Of a DNA stretch of 64,000 bases, positions 10,070 to 19,203 are shown piece after piece; the stretch's first letter is position 1, and the number at the start of each line of letters is the position of its first letter. The DNA comes from Stenomitos rutilans HA7619-LM2. GTDB taxonomy: Bacteria; Cyanobacteriota; Cyanobacteriia; Leptolyngbyales; Leptolyngbyaceae. Below the pieces are notes generated by a model. It did not search any database, had not been told where the DNA came from, and was given only the letters and a program-made list of their open reading frames with translations. The stretch lies in NCBI GenBank assembly GCA_019358945.1, contig JAHHIE010000028.1, positions 22,592 to 86,591 on the forward strand. The letters run 5' to 3'. Position numbers and translations under genes: made by a program.

Positions 10070-10261
10070 ATGACGATCGACTGTGCTGAAGCCTGCAAAA
10101 ACGGCTGTGTATTAGGTGATAAATGTCCAAACCTGGAATACAAAGCCCAAGCAACTAAATTTATTAGCGAAACCTCGCTTGATCAAATGCTGAAAATGGC
10201 AGAAGAGGCTATTCGTAAAAAGCGTATGGAGCCACCTCAATGGATTTTGCCTGACGAATAA
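10070..10261 (+). CDS. Small conserved Cys-rich cyanobacterial protein
   Basis: 63 residues from an ATG preceded by GGAG. Four cysteines near the N-terminus (CAEACKNGCVLGDKC) suggest metal binding or disulfides, followed by a charged helix ('DQMLKMAEEAIRKKRM'). It resembles short conserved cyanobacterial proteins known to me from memory, but no function is established. A strong hairpin follows at 10389. Confidence 0.7.
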   Translation: MTIDCAEACKNGCVLGDKCPNLEYKAQATKFISETSLDQMLKMAEEAIRKKRMEPPQWILPDE

Positions 10262-10388
10262 AGACTACTGAGACGCGACTAATCAACGATTTCTCATGAA
10301 CCTCGAAGGTCTAAGCGACAACATTTGGTTTGATACCTGATTCTTGGTTAAAGCTTCCGAGGTTTGCGCAAGCCCGATTGCAAAAAAT

Positions 10389-10425
10389 AGGTTCAGCAAG
10401 AGAAATAGTAGCTCTCACTGAACCT
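10389..10425 (+). terminator. Hairpin, probable terminator
   Basis: AGGTTCAG pairs with CTGAACCT and an inner AGAG/CTCT pair extends the stem; TTTT follows 8 nt later. It lies about 130 bp beyond the small Cys-rich gene. Confidence 0.55.
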
Positions 10426-10562
10426 GCTTAGTTTTAACTTTCGCCTTCTGAGCAAGCTTCTTGCTTTAGCCGTGAAGTTTGAAAACTACTTACCTTCACA
10501 CATCGGCAACATCAAGGCACAGCACCCAGTCAGGCGTTACTAAACCTAAATTGAGGGACGAC

Positions 10563-10832
10563 CTAAACTGCACGGCGGGTGAGCAGCCCCCACAAGAAAA
10601 TGGCAATAATTGCACCAAGAACCGCTACAAAAACGCCAGGAATACTCAAGCTTGTAGCTGCCAATTGAAGCGTGCCAGTATTCAACAAGCTAAACAAAGA
10701 ACCACCGACAAACGCGCCAATAATACCTAAAACGATCGTGCCAAGGATGCCGCCACCTTGAGGACCTGGGTAAATTGCTTTCGCAATAGCACCCGCAATC
10801 AAACCTAATACGATCCAAGCAATGATGTTCAT
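10563..10832 (-). CDS. GlsB/YeaQ/YmgE-family small membrane protein
   Basis: 89 residues with three glycine-rich transmembrane helices ('AWIVLGLIAGAIAK', 'GILGTIVLGIIGAFVGG', 'FVAVLGAIIAIFLWG'), the standard size and pattern of the transglycosylase-associated stress-response family. Inner membrane; precise function unknown. Confidence 0.88.
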   Translation of the reverse strand: MNIIAWIVLGLIAGAIAKAIYPGPQGGGILGTIVLGIIGAFVGGSLFSLLNTGTLQLAATSLSIPGVFVAVLGAIIAIFLWGLLTRRAV

Positions 10833-10979
10833 AGTTGCTTACTAAACCTCTTTATGTTGATAAATCAACTGTTGACAAATCAACAATAACAAGGCCCTGC
10901 TATTAACCAATCTGCCAAAGGATATAACTCCAAAGCCCTTCAGGAATAGGGTGCAATCATTCATTTGTGGTGCTTTCTT

Positions 10980-11091
10980 AGGACTTACGCATTTGCCCCC
11001 AAACTCCCAATTTTTGGGGCTTTAATTGGCTCGGTTCCCCCAAGCATTGGGGGCTAGGAGGCGAAAGATTGGCCGCTTTTGCGTAAGTCCT
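10980..11091. repeat. 112-bp MITE-like element with AGGACTTACGCA termini
   Basis: Perfect 12-bp terminal inverted repeats (AGGACTTACGCA / TGCGTAAGTCCT) enclose about 88 bp with short GC-rich palindromes. The same 12-mer starts the IS element at the right edge of the window (63875), so this is probably a deletion derivative of that IS family. Confidence 0.75.
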
Positions 11092-11163
11092 CTTTCTAAA
11101 TCAGTGAGGTATGACCATTAGAGCTCGATCGCGCATGCATCTCATCATGTTGCTTTGATCATT

Positions 11164-12180
11164 CTAACGATCGGTGGCATGACCAGGCTCAATCGTCTCA
11201 CGAATACGATAAATGGGTCTGCCTTGCGATTCGTGATAGGTGCGCATTAAAAGCTCTGCCAGCAACCCCACGCTAAAGAGCTGCACGCCAGCTAAGACTA
11301 AGACCACTGCCAAAATCAAAAGTGGACGGTTGCCGATGCTGACTCCGTAAGCCAGTTTCAGCACGGTAAGGTATGCGCCGATCACTGTACCAATGGCGAT
11401 CGATCCTACACCAAAGAGTCCAAAGACATGCATCGGTTTGGTGAGAAACTTCCGCATAAACCAGACGGTGAGCAAATCCATAATGACTCGAAACGTCCGG
11501 TCTAAGCCATATTTGCTCTTGCCAAAGCGACGGGCATGATGGCGCACTGGAATTTCGGTAATTCTAGCCCCTTCAATAAAAGCCAGGGCGGGTAGAAACC
11601 GATGCAGTTCGCCGTAGAGATTCATATCGGCAACGAGTTCTGATCGATAGGCTTTCAGTGAACAGCCGTAATCATTCAGCTTTACCCCTGTCACCCTGCT
11701 AATCAACCAGTTCGCAATCTTTGAGGGCAGTAGCCTTGTGAGCGCCGCATCTTGGCGGTCTTTGCGCCAACCACTCACCAGATCGTAGCCTTCTTCCAAC
11801 TTGGCAAGCAGCATGGGAATATCGGCTGGATCGTTCTGCAAATCGCCATCGAGCGTCACGATGACCAGTCCTTTCGCACTGCTGAAGCCTGCCGCCATTG
11901 CCGCTGTTTGACCATAGTTACGACGTAAAATCACCGCACGTAAGTCGTTCCGTGCCTGTGCCATTTGCCTGAGCAAGGCATCTGAACCATCAGTTGAACC
12001 GTCATCGATACAAATAATCTCGTAGCGAAGCTGTTCTGCACTGAGGCTAGAGGCGATCGCGTCCACCAGATGAGGCAGGCTATCGTACTCGTTATGAATA
12101 GGTACAACGACCGAGACTTCGGGAAGAGTGGCGTTGGAAGCCCGTATCAGACTGCCGTCAGGGTGCAATGAAATACTCAT
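11164..12180 (-). CDS. Family 2 glycosyltransferase, DPM1/GtrB-like
   Basis: About 338 residues. A GT-A catalytic domain ('VSVVVPIHNE', 'IICIDDGSTDGS', 'VTLDGDLQNDP' DxD motif) is followed by two C-terminal membrane segments. This is the polyprenyl-phosphate glucosyl/mannosyltransferase layout; it would build a lipid-linked sugar donor at the inner membrane. The in-frame ATG at 12213 is an alternative start; neither has a strong ribosome site. The NlpC/P60 gene upstream is on the same strand with an 84-bp gap. Confidence 0.85.
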   Translation of the reverse strand: MSISLHPDGSLIRASNATLPEVSVVVPIHNEYDSLPHLVDAIASSLSAEQLRYEIICIDDGSTDGSDALLRQMAQARNDLRAVILRRNYGQTAAMAAGFSSAKGLVIVTLDGDLQNDPADIPMLLAKLEEGYDLVSGWRKDRQDAALTRLLPSKIANWLISRVTGVKLNDYGCSLKAYRSELVADMNLYGELHRFLPALAFIEGARITEIPVRHHARRFGKSKYGLDRTFRVIMDLLTVWFMRKFLTKPMHVFGLFGVGSIAIGTVIGAYLTVLKLAYGVSIGNRPLLILAVVLVLAGVQLFSVGLLAELLMRTYHESQGRPIYRIRETIEPGHATDR

Positions 12181-12264
12181 GGTCAATGGCAATAGTAAAG
12201 ATAAGGCTGACAACTAAAGAGACTGAAAGCACTGTATCAAAGATTGGTCACGAATCTGTTACAG

Positions 12265-13002
12265 TCAGGTGCAACTTGCTGGCTGATAGCAGGCGACAAT
12301 CCGCCCAGCACCCCGCCGTTGAGCAAAGTATGCTTGGCTAACACGATCGCCCGACTCCGACAGGCGATCGATGCCAATACCGTTCCGCCCCTGATCTTTG
12401 CCAGAACTGTGGATGTAGCAGCTTTCGCCCAGGTATAAGCCCACATGTGTTGCCTTAGCGGGTGGCCCGAAAAAGACCAAATCACCAGGCAGCAGTTCTG
12501 ATGACGAAATTGCCTGCGTAAAGCCTTCCTGCTGATACGCATCTCTAGGTAGCCAGATGCCTACGTCTGCGAACGCCGCTTGCACCAAACCAGAACAGTC
12601 GTAGTCTGGTGCCACCGTGCCACCCCAGAGGTACTGGTTGGGTCGCGCCATCGCTGCTTCTGCAAAGGCGATCGCACCCTGCACCCGCTTCCTGATTTCT
12701 GCCTCTGAAAGAGAAACAGGTTGATAAGGTGGATCGGCAATGTCGAGCTGTTCAAGATCGGCGATCGCCAGCCAGCCGGGATAATCGTCTTCACAGAGAC
12801 AGACTGCGATCGCCGCTGGTGTTGTTCCCTGCTCCGCCTCGGACAGTGGCACAACGCGTAAATAGCGTCCTGCCGCCGCCTGCGTGACCAATCCTTCTAA
12901 TGCTGGAGATTTGTAGAGGTTTAGATGCGTCCGACAGCTATACTGTGGGCGATCAGCATTGGGTAGCGACTGGTGGGCCTGGAGTTGAGCAAAAGAAATC
13001 AC
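12265..13002 (-). CDS. NlpC/P60 cysteine peptidase with SH3-like N-terminus
   Basis: 245 residues. An SH3b-like region occupies roughly residues 20-90. The catalytic domain has Cys136 (DCSGLV), His186 (THVGLY) and His198 (YIHSSG). It resembles the cyanobacterial gamma-D-glutamyl-diaminopimelate endopeptidases, which cut L-Ala-gamma-D-Glu-Dap stems of peptidoglycan. No signal peptide is visible, consistent with a cytoplasmic recycling role for that family. Confidence 0.88.
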   Translation of the reverse strand: MISFAQLQAHQSLPNADRPQYSCRTHLNLYKSPALEGLVTQAAAGRYLRVVPLSEAEQGTTPAAIAVCLCEDDYPGWLAIADLEQLDIADPPYQPVSLSEAEIRKRVQGAIAFAEAAMARPNQYLWGGTVAPDYDCSGLVQAAFADVGIWLPRDAYQQEGFTQAISSSELLPGDLVFFGPPAKATHVGLYLGESCYIHSSGKDQGRNGIGIDRLSESGDRVSQAYFAQRRGAGRIVACYQPASCT

Positions 13003-13375
13003 GGAAAAGTTGTTAGTTGTTGGTTGTTAATAAAAGGGCGAGAGTTTTGAATTTTGAGTTAAGAGAGCCGTCAGCCTTTAGCCCCACTCCCTACTCCCTA
13101 CTCCCCTTTGCTACCTTCTACTTCTACCTTTTGTTCACAAATTAATCCAGAACTTTTCCCCTTCTACCATTTCCTCCGGATCAAGCAAGACGTTTTGGAA
13201 TAGAGGAGTGGTAGATGCACCCTGATATTGCCCTTGGCTTCTGGCTGGGGGCATTTACTTTTCAGGGCTACTACAGCAAAACGACTCACAAAAACGAATG
13301 CTTCTGGATTGAAGTGTGCTACACCGTTCAGAATACAAGAGTTGAGCCGTTGCTGCGTGATGTGAGTGCTGAAAT
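13003..13375. other. Intergenic region
   Basis: Divergent promoter region between the peptidase and the pseudouridine-synthase-like gene. Contains short tandem oligomers; no gene or stable structure recognised. Confidence 0.5.
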
Positions 13376-14284
13376 GTGAATCGTGGTTGGACGTATCGAG
13401 AGCAGGTAGATCGATCAGCACAGGGTGTAACGGTGCTGGACTATTACACTCAGCGATATCGTCATTCTACTAGGTCTGAGTGGCAAGGTCGGATTCAAGC
13501 AGGACAAATATTGCTCGATGAAGCAGAAACAACGGCAGAGACGCGCCTGCTAGCAGGGCAATGGTTGACCTACCAACGGACTCCCTGGCAAGAACCGGAA
13601 GTGCCGCTAGCATTCGATGTGCTTTACGAGGATGCTGATGTGGTGGTTGTCGCTAAACCACCCGGTCTGCCAGTCCTACCCGGAGGAGGTTTCCTGGAAC
13701 ACACGTTGCTCTGGCAATTGCAGCAGTGCTATCCCCAAGACACACCGACTCCCATCCATCGCTTGGGACGAGGGACTTCTGGAGTCATGCTACTGGCACG
13801 ATCGCCCAATGCCCGTAAATACCTGAGCCAACAACTGCGCGAACGCCAGATGCAGAAAATCTATCGAGCGCTGGCAAAGGGCATCTCCATGCCCGATCGC
13901 TTCACCATTACAGAGCCGATCGGCAAGCAGCCTCATCCCACCTTAGGGTATGTCTATGCCGCCCATTCTCAGGGAGCGTTCGCCCAAAGCAATTGTATAG
14001 TGCTGCGCCGTGATGCCACAGCTACCTTGCTCGAAGTGACCATTCTGACGGGCAAACCCCATCAAATTCGCATTCATCTCGCAGCGGTTGGTTATCCTCT
14101 CGTTGGCGATCCACTGTATGCGATCGGCGGGATACCCGTCATCCGCTCCGCCTCTGAAACCGATAAACTGCCTGTACCAGGCGATTGCGGCTACCACCTG
14201 CACGCTTTACAGTTAAGCTTTACCCATCCCAACGGGCAGTCAATGACGTTTACCTGTCAACCGCCGCCAATACTCGCTGTCTGA
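13376..14284 (+). CDS. RluA-family pseudouridine-synthase-like protein lacking the catalytic Asp
   Basis: 302 residues from a GTG start. Motifs of the RluA fold are present: 'YEDADVVVVAKPPGLPVLPGG', 'HRLGRGTSGVMLLAR', 'KPHQIRIHLAAVGYPLVGDPLY'. The usual HRLDxxTSG has Gly instead of the catalytic Asp, read directly from codons TTG GGA CGA. As I recall, some plant and cyanobacterial family members share HRLGRGTSG, so this may be a natural subfamily with altered chemistry or RNA binding only. An N-terminal S4-like segment (about residues 15-60) is plausible. Confidence 0.85.
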   Translation: MNRGWTYREQVDRSAQGVTVLDYYTQRYRHSTRSEWQGRIQAGQILLDEAETTAETRLLAGQWLTYQRTPWQEPEVPLAFDVLYEDADVVVVAKPPGLPVLPGGGFLEHTLLWQLQQCYPQDTPTPIHRLGRGTSGVMLLARSPNARKYLSQQLRERQMQKIYRALAKGISMPDRFTITEPIGKQPHPTLGYVYAAHSQGAFAQSNCIVLRRDATATLLEVTILTGKPHQIRIHLAAVGYPLVGDPLYAIGGIPVIRSASETDKLPVPGDCGYHLHALQLSFTHPNGQSMTFTCQPPPILAV

Positions 14285-14939
14285 GGGCGTGGGGAGCGGG
14301 GACGCAGGGAAGGCAGGGAAACTCAAACCGTAGTAATCAGCGGTCAGCTTTTTAGCCTTCATCTCCCAGCGCCCAACTCTTGAACTCAAAACTTTTCTCC
14401 TTCTACCCTCTTTTGCCTTCCAATTGTTTAGAACCGCTGACAGGCTGGAACAATAAATTCAACATTTATGCAGAAAGCAAACGGCGATCGCATGAGTGTG
14501 TTGAATGCCCGAAAACCAGTTCTATCAAGATTTTGTGAGATCTTGTCAGTGAATACTCTGATCGCGCCACAAGCTGCAAAAATTCTGTAGCCTTGAGTAT
14601 GGGCTAATCCTGTACAAATCGTCGTTTTGTCGTCGGCTGCATGACTACGGTCAGTCTTGCCTGGTAGAGCCAGGTTACACGTGATCGAATGTGATGCATC
14701 CAATGCCTATCCAATACCTTTCTATTCAAGGCGCTATGAGGGAGAGATGCGACTGTACGTTTTAAACTGAAACCGTTCAAACCTCTCATCGGTGATGCCA
14801 TCTATGACGTTTGAAGCTGGCTATGGTTACGTTCACTGTTTTACATCTCATGCTCTCTAGCGTTCGATCGCACGTGTGTTTGAGTGCCCTGAGTTTTGCC
14901 CTTACCAACTTTGTCCTGTTACCGAAACCTGTGGATCGA
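14285..14939. other. Intergenic region
   Basis: About 650 bp, with short open frames that resemble nothing. No RNA structure or repeat beyond low-complexity spacer oligomers. Confidence 0.45.
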
Positions 14940-17216
14940 ATGACACTAGAAACTCTGGAACTGATTGAACTTGACGGTCGTAAATTTGCCCCGGCTGACC
15001 AATTCCCCATCTCTGAATGGCCTTGTGTGTTGAGCGAACGCCCTCACACCACGTTGACACTGAAGGATGACGACTTATTCCTGCTGACCGATACACTCGG
15101 CAATATTGGCGGCTGCATGGAGAACGATCGCAGCTCTAGCATGGGGCTGTTTTGCCGCGATACCCGCTTTCTTAGCCGCCTGGAACTGCAAATTGAGGGA
15201 CGATCGCCCATTCTTTTGAGCAGCACGGCAGACAAGGGATTTTTCCTATCAGTGTTATGCACAAACCCGCAGATTGATGAGCGTATCCGCGCTGAATCGA
15301 TCGGCATCAAGCGTGAACTGGTTCTGAACGGTGGGCTATTTGAGGAAATCGAAATCTCTAACTACACGACCAATACCGTCAGCTTTGAAATGAGCCTGAG
15401 CTTTGATGCCGATTTCAAAGATCTCTTCGACATTCGAGGCTACGCACGCGAACATCACGGCAAACGACTGCATCTGGTGCCATCTGAACCAACGCCTGCT
15501 GACCAGAGCGAAGCGTTTGCGATCGACGACTCCGCTAAGCCAGTTGCAAAGTCGATGGAAATGACGCTTGCTTATAAAGGTCTAGACAATGCGCTGATGG
15601 AGTCACGCCTCTACTTCGTCCATCAGCAGCCCGATGTGCTGAAAGGCTTTACGGCTGTCTGGCAGTTGACTATCGACTCTCACGAAACGTTGAAGATCGG
15701 TTATCGCTTGCAAATGTTTAATAACAGTCATGCGATTTCTGTCGTTAGCGCTCCTGTGACGCTCTCTCAGGCGAAAGCAGCAGAACTGATGGAAGAGCAA
15801 ACCTGGCGACAACAGGTCACGCGGATTCGATCAGATAAAAACACCTTTAACCAGATCATCGAACGAGCCGAGCAAGATATCTACCTGCTACGGCAATCGT
15901 TTGGTAAGGGCAAAGCGCTGTCTGCCGGAGTGCCCTGGTTCTCTACCTTGTTTGGACGCGATTCCATTATTGCGTCCTCTCAAATCTTGATGCTCGACCC
16001 GCAAATTGCCCGCGAAACTCTCACCATCCTGGCGCAATACCAGGGTAAAAACGACGATGAATGGCGCGACGAGCAACCGGGCAAAATCCTGCACGAAATT
16101 CGGTTTGGCGAAATGGCGCGCTGCCAGGAAATTCCTCATACACCCTACTACGGTACAGTTGATGCGACTCCGCTTTGGCTAATGCTTTATGCCGAGTATT
16201 TTGCCTGGACGGCTGATCGCGAAACGTTGGATGCTCTGTGGTCAAACGCTTTGGCAGCGATGGACTGGCTCGATCGCAACTGCCGCGAAACAGGCTACCT
16301 CAGCTATCTCCGCACCTCCCGTCGAGGGTTGGCAAATCAAGGTTGGAAAGACTCTGGCGATTGCATTATCAACCGTCGCGGACAACTGGCAGAAGGCGCG
16401 ATCGCCCTTTGCGAAGTGCAGGCATACGTCTACGCCGCGAAAATTCGGCTGGCGCAAATCGCCCGCATGAAGAAGCGGATTGATCTCGCCGATCGCTGGG
16501 AAGACGAAGCCAGAGACCTCAAAGTTCGCTTTAACCGCGACTTCTGGATGGAAGATCAGGACTTTTGCGCACTGGCGCTGGACGGCGATGGTAAACCTGT
16601 AGACAGCATCACCTCCAATCCTGGGCACTGCCTCAACCTGGGCATCTTTACCCCCGAAAAAGCCTATAGCGTCGCCGAACGTTTGCGTGCGCCCGATATG
16701 TTTAATGGCTGGGGCATTCGCACACTCAGCAGCTTATCGCCTGCCTATAACCCAATGGGCTATCACATTGGTTCTGTGTGGCCTCACGACAATGCGATGA
16801 CGGCGATCGGGCTGCGATCGCTGGGTCTAATCGATCAGGCCCTCGAAGTGTCCAAAGGCATTTTGGACATGACCAAACGCCAACCGTACCAGCGCCCGCC
16901 TGAACTGTTCTGTGGCTATGAGCGCATAGAAGACAACGATCCGGTGCAGTATCCCGTCGCCTGCTCACCCCAAGCGTGGGCAACGGGCAGCGTCTTTCAG
17001 CTCTTGCAGATGATGGTCAACCTCGTCCCTGATGCTCCTGGTAACCACCTCCGCATCATTGACCCTGCTCTGCCAGAATCGATTAACTACCTCTCGCTTC
17101 AAAACCTTCGCGTCGGCCCAACGCTGCTAGATCTGGAGTTTGAGCGATCGGGTTCTAGCACAGCCTGCCGTGTCTCCAAAAAACGCGGCAACTTGCGCGT
17201 CGTCATCGAAGCCTAA
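14940..17216 (+). CDS. Glycogen-debranching-type amylo-alpha-1,6-glucosidase
   Basis: About 758 residues from the ATG at 14940 (an in-frame upstream start at 14811 would add a poorly conserved leader). The N-terminal domain 'LFLLTDTLGNIGG...GLFCRDTRFLSRLEL' and the C-terminal (alpha/alpha)6 barrel with 'VPWFSTLFGRDSIIAS', 'GTVDATPLWLM' and 'HIGSVWPHDNAM' match the GDE_N_bis plus GDE_C proteins. Acidic residues in the barrel are expected to be catalytic. Cytosolic carbohydrate turnover. A perfect 13-bp hairpin follows the stop codon. Confidence 0.9.
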   Translation: MTLETLELIELDGRKFAPADQFPISEWPCVLSERPHTTLTLKDDDLFLLTDTLGNIGGCMENDRSSSMGLFCRDTRFLSRLELQIEGRSPILLSSTADKGFFLSVLCTNPQIDERIRAESIGIKRELVLNGGLFEEIEISNYTTNTVSFEMSLSFDADFKDLFDIRGYAREHHGKRLHLVPSEPTPADQSEAFAIDDSAKPVAKSMEMTLAYKGLDNALMESRLYFVHQQPDVLKGFTAVWQLTIDSHETLKIGYRLQMFNNSHAISVVSAPVTLSQAKAAELMEEQTWRQQVTRIRSDKNTFNQIIERAEQDIYLLRQSFGKGKALSAGVPWFSTLFGRDSIIASSQILMLDPQIARETLTILAQYQGKNDDEWRDEQPGKILHEIRFGEMARCQEIPHTPYYGTVDATPLWLMLYAEYFAWTADRETLDALWSNALAAMDWLDRNCRETGYLSYLRTSRRGLANQGWKDSGDCIINRRGQLAEGAIALCEVQAYVYAAKIRLAQIARMKKRIDLADRWEDEARDLKVRFNRDFWMEDQDFCALALDGDGKPVDSITSNPGHCLNLGIFTPEKAYSVAERLRAPDMFNGWGIRTLSSLSPAYNPMGYHIGSVWPHDNAMTAIGLRSLGLIDQALEVSKGILDMTKRQPYQRPPELFCGYERIEDNDPVQYPVACSPQAWATGSVFQLLQMMVNLVPDAPGNHLRIIDPALPESINYLSLQNLRVGPTLLDLEFERSGSSTACRVSKKRGNLRVVIEA

Positions 17217-17239
17217 CCATCTTCAACCAGGCAACCACA

Positions 17240-17275
17240 AGCTTGGTGGTAGGGCAGTTTTTCTACCACCAAGCT
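17240..17275 (+). terminator. Perfect 13-bp hairpin after the debranching gene
   Basis: AGCTTGGTGGTAG pairs with CTACCACCAAGCT around a T-rich loop. There is no trailing U-run, so it could be a terminator or a 3' stabilising structure. Confidence 0.55.
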
Positions 17276-17493
17276 AAGCCATGAGCCTTTACAGACTCCA
17301 TCCAGCAGCCAGAACGATCCCTCTCTTTTGCCTTCTGCCTCTTGCCTTTTTCTAACTACCCAGCCTCATAGATTTACTCCAAGCGAACGCTTAACGTCTC
17401 GCAATCTAAAAAATAATCTTCTTAATCAGAAAAGTACTAGACAAGTCGCGATTTTGATGGTACAAGTGTTCTAAATACTGCGATCGCTTAGTA

Positions 17494-18114
17494 ATGATTA
17501 TGGAAACCCTTACCGAAGCCCAACAGGAACTCTACGACTGGCTAGTGGGCTACATTCGTGAGTATCAGCATTCACCTTCCATTCGGCAAATGATGAAGGC
17601 GATGGGCTTGAAGTCTCCGGCACCCGTTCAAAGCCGCCTGGAGCACTTGAAGACAAAGGGTTATATCGATTGGAATGAGGGTAAAGCTCGGACGATTCGC
17701 CTAACTCAGGCATCTTCTCCAGGTGTCCCCATTCGCGGCGCGATCGCGGCGGGTGGCTTGGTAGAAACCTTCCAGGATACCGAGGTCGAGCATTTAGATT
17801 TTTCTAATCTGCTCCTGAATCCTCGCTTTTTTGCGCTGCGTGTGCGAGGACACAGCATGATCGACGCGCTCATTGACGATGGTGATGTGGTCATCTTGCA
17901 ACCTGTTGCCGACCCCAAAGCGTTGAAAAATGGCACGATCGTTGCGGCCAGAGTAGAAGGCCAAACAACGCTGAAGTACTTCCATCGCAAAGGTGGTAAG
18001 GTCGTTCTGCAACCCGGTAATCCCGATGCTGATACCTATCCGCCGATCGAAGTCCCCGCAAGAGACCTTGATGTTCAGGGTAGCCTGGTCGGTGTTTGGC
18101 GGGAGCGACTGTAA
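17494..18114 (+). CDS. lexA: LexA-type repressor
   Basis: 206 residues: an N-terminal winged HTH (TEAQQELYDWLV ... SPSIRQMMKAMGLKSPAPVQ), then a peptidase S24 domain. The cleavage site is Ala86-Gly87 in AAGG, the nucleophile Ser121 in GHSM, and the general base Lys161 in TTLKYF, so autocleavage residues are all present. Some cyanobacterial LexA proteins lack these and act outside the SOS response; this one keeps them. A second start (Met3) is possible. Confidence 0.93.
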   Translation: MIMETLTEAQQELYDWLVGYIREYQHSPSIRQMMKAMGLKSPAPVQSRLEHLKTKGYIDWNEGKARTIRLTQASSPGVPIRGAIAAGGLVETFQDTEVEHLDFSNLLLNPRFFALRVRGHSMIDALIDDGDVVILQPVADPKALKNGTIVAARVEGQTTLKYFHRKGGKVVLQPGNPDADTYPPIEVPARDLDVQGSLVGVWRERL

Positions 18115-18457
18115 ATCATAGTTTAAGAAAGATTCTGTATGGACTTGTTAGTTAACCTGAGTTCGGGTTAAGCCAGAAGCAGCAGATTGTGGTCGATGGC
18201 GATGACAGGCTTCTTCGGCTGATGGCAATGGCAATCACTTGCCCAGAACGTTCACAAAGCAGTTAACTGGCACGTGATGGCGTCGATGGAACACTGGTAG
18301 CTGACCAGTCTTGGACAGCCGCTCATGCCGTTTGATTGCCAGGTTAATAGTTCTGGGACTGTGGTAGCAGATTTTCCATGTAAAATGTGCTGTCAGAGCT
18401 TGGCAGTGCGAAGTGCTGGTGACGGTCTGCGGGGAGTGGTTCAATCACCCTCCAGGG
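18115..18457. other. Intergenic region
   Basis: Convergent gap between lexA and the ThiF-like gene. No gene or clear terminator stem recognised. Confidence 0.45.
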
Positions 18458-19096
18458 CTACAGATTGAGAGATTGAACGTTCAGATCCTTCAACGTGATC
18501 GTGAAGTGACGTTGTTCATCTGTCATGACAAAAGAGACGATCGCCTCACACACCACAGCAACCGTTAGCATCACTAAATTACGTGCTAATGGGTAATCAC
18601 AGACATCATCATTGACATCAGACGGAACGCGATAAACATCATTCCAGATTACTTCGGCATAATCTGCAGAAAGCCCAGCATGAAGGCAACGAATGCCAGT
18701 GCGATCGGCGTAATCTTTCACGACTTGGCGAGACGTACTGTTGTCAAAAACGTCAACAATTAATCCACTCTCGCTGAGTAGCTGAGCAGCATTTGTTGCA
18801 GTCAGCTCCTTTACTTCTGTCTCTACCGTTGTCCCTATCGCTCGATACAAGTTATTCGCCAAAATCCTGGCTTTGAATGCACCCACATCTGAACGATAGT
18901 AGGGTTGAGTTGAAAGGTTGCGTTCCTCAATGCGATCGCGATCGATGACTTTGAGTTTGCCAAAGCCAGCACGAACTAAATTCTCAGCCAGATTCGCGCC
19001 CAGTGCTCCTGCGCCACAAATGGTCACAGGAAACTCTTTCAGCTTTGCCATCACCGTGTCTGTTCGATAAAGCTGCTCATGAAAAAAGATAGTCAT
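18458..19096 (-). CDS. ThiF/E1-like adenylyltransferase
   Basis: 212 residues, a stand-alone E1-like domain. The nucleotide-binding GAGALG spans 28-33, with 'VIDRDRIEERNLSTQ' (Asp and Arg/Asn/Gln positions of E1 enzymes) at 50-64 and FDNS at 117-120. There is no C-terminal rhodanese domain and no CxxC zinc pairs. Cys137 and Cys166 are candidate thioester cysteines. Such proteins adenylate the C-terminal glycine of ubiquitin-like proteins. It is the last gene of the kptA run. A possible partner is the 66-aa beta-grasp-like protein at 27075. The substrate is inferred, not shown. Confidence 0.82.
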   Translation of the reverse strand: MTIFFHEQLYRTDTVMAKLKEFPVTICGAGALGANLAENLVRAGFGKLKVIDRDRIEERNLSTQPYYRSDVGAFKARILANNLYRAIGTTVETEVKELTATNAAQLLSESGLIVDVFDNSTSRQVVKDYADRTGIRCLHAGLSADYAEVIWNDVYRVPSDVNDDVCDYPLARNLVMLTVAVVCEAIVSFVMTDEQRHFTITLKDLNVQSLNL

Positions 19097-19203
19097 AGTG
19101 CTGAGTACATGAATAGTGCTGAGTGCTGAGATTTGAGTGCTGAGAGGAGATGTTGCCAGTTATAGCCTTTGATCAGGCCTTGTTTTTACTCAGCACCCAG
19201 CAC

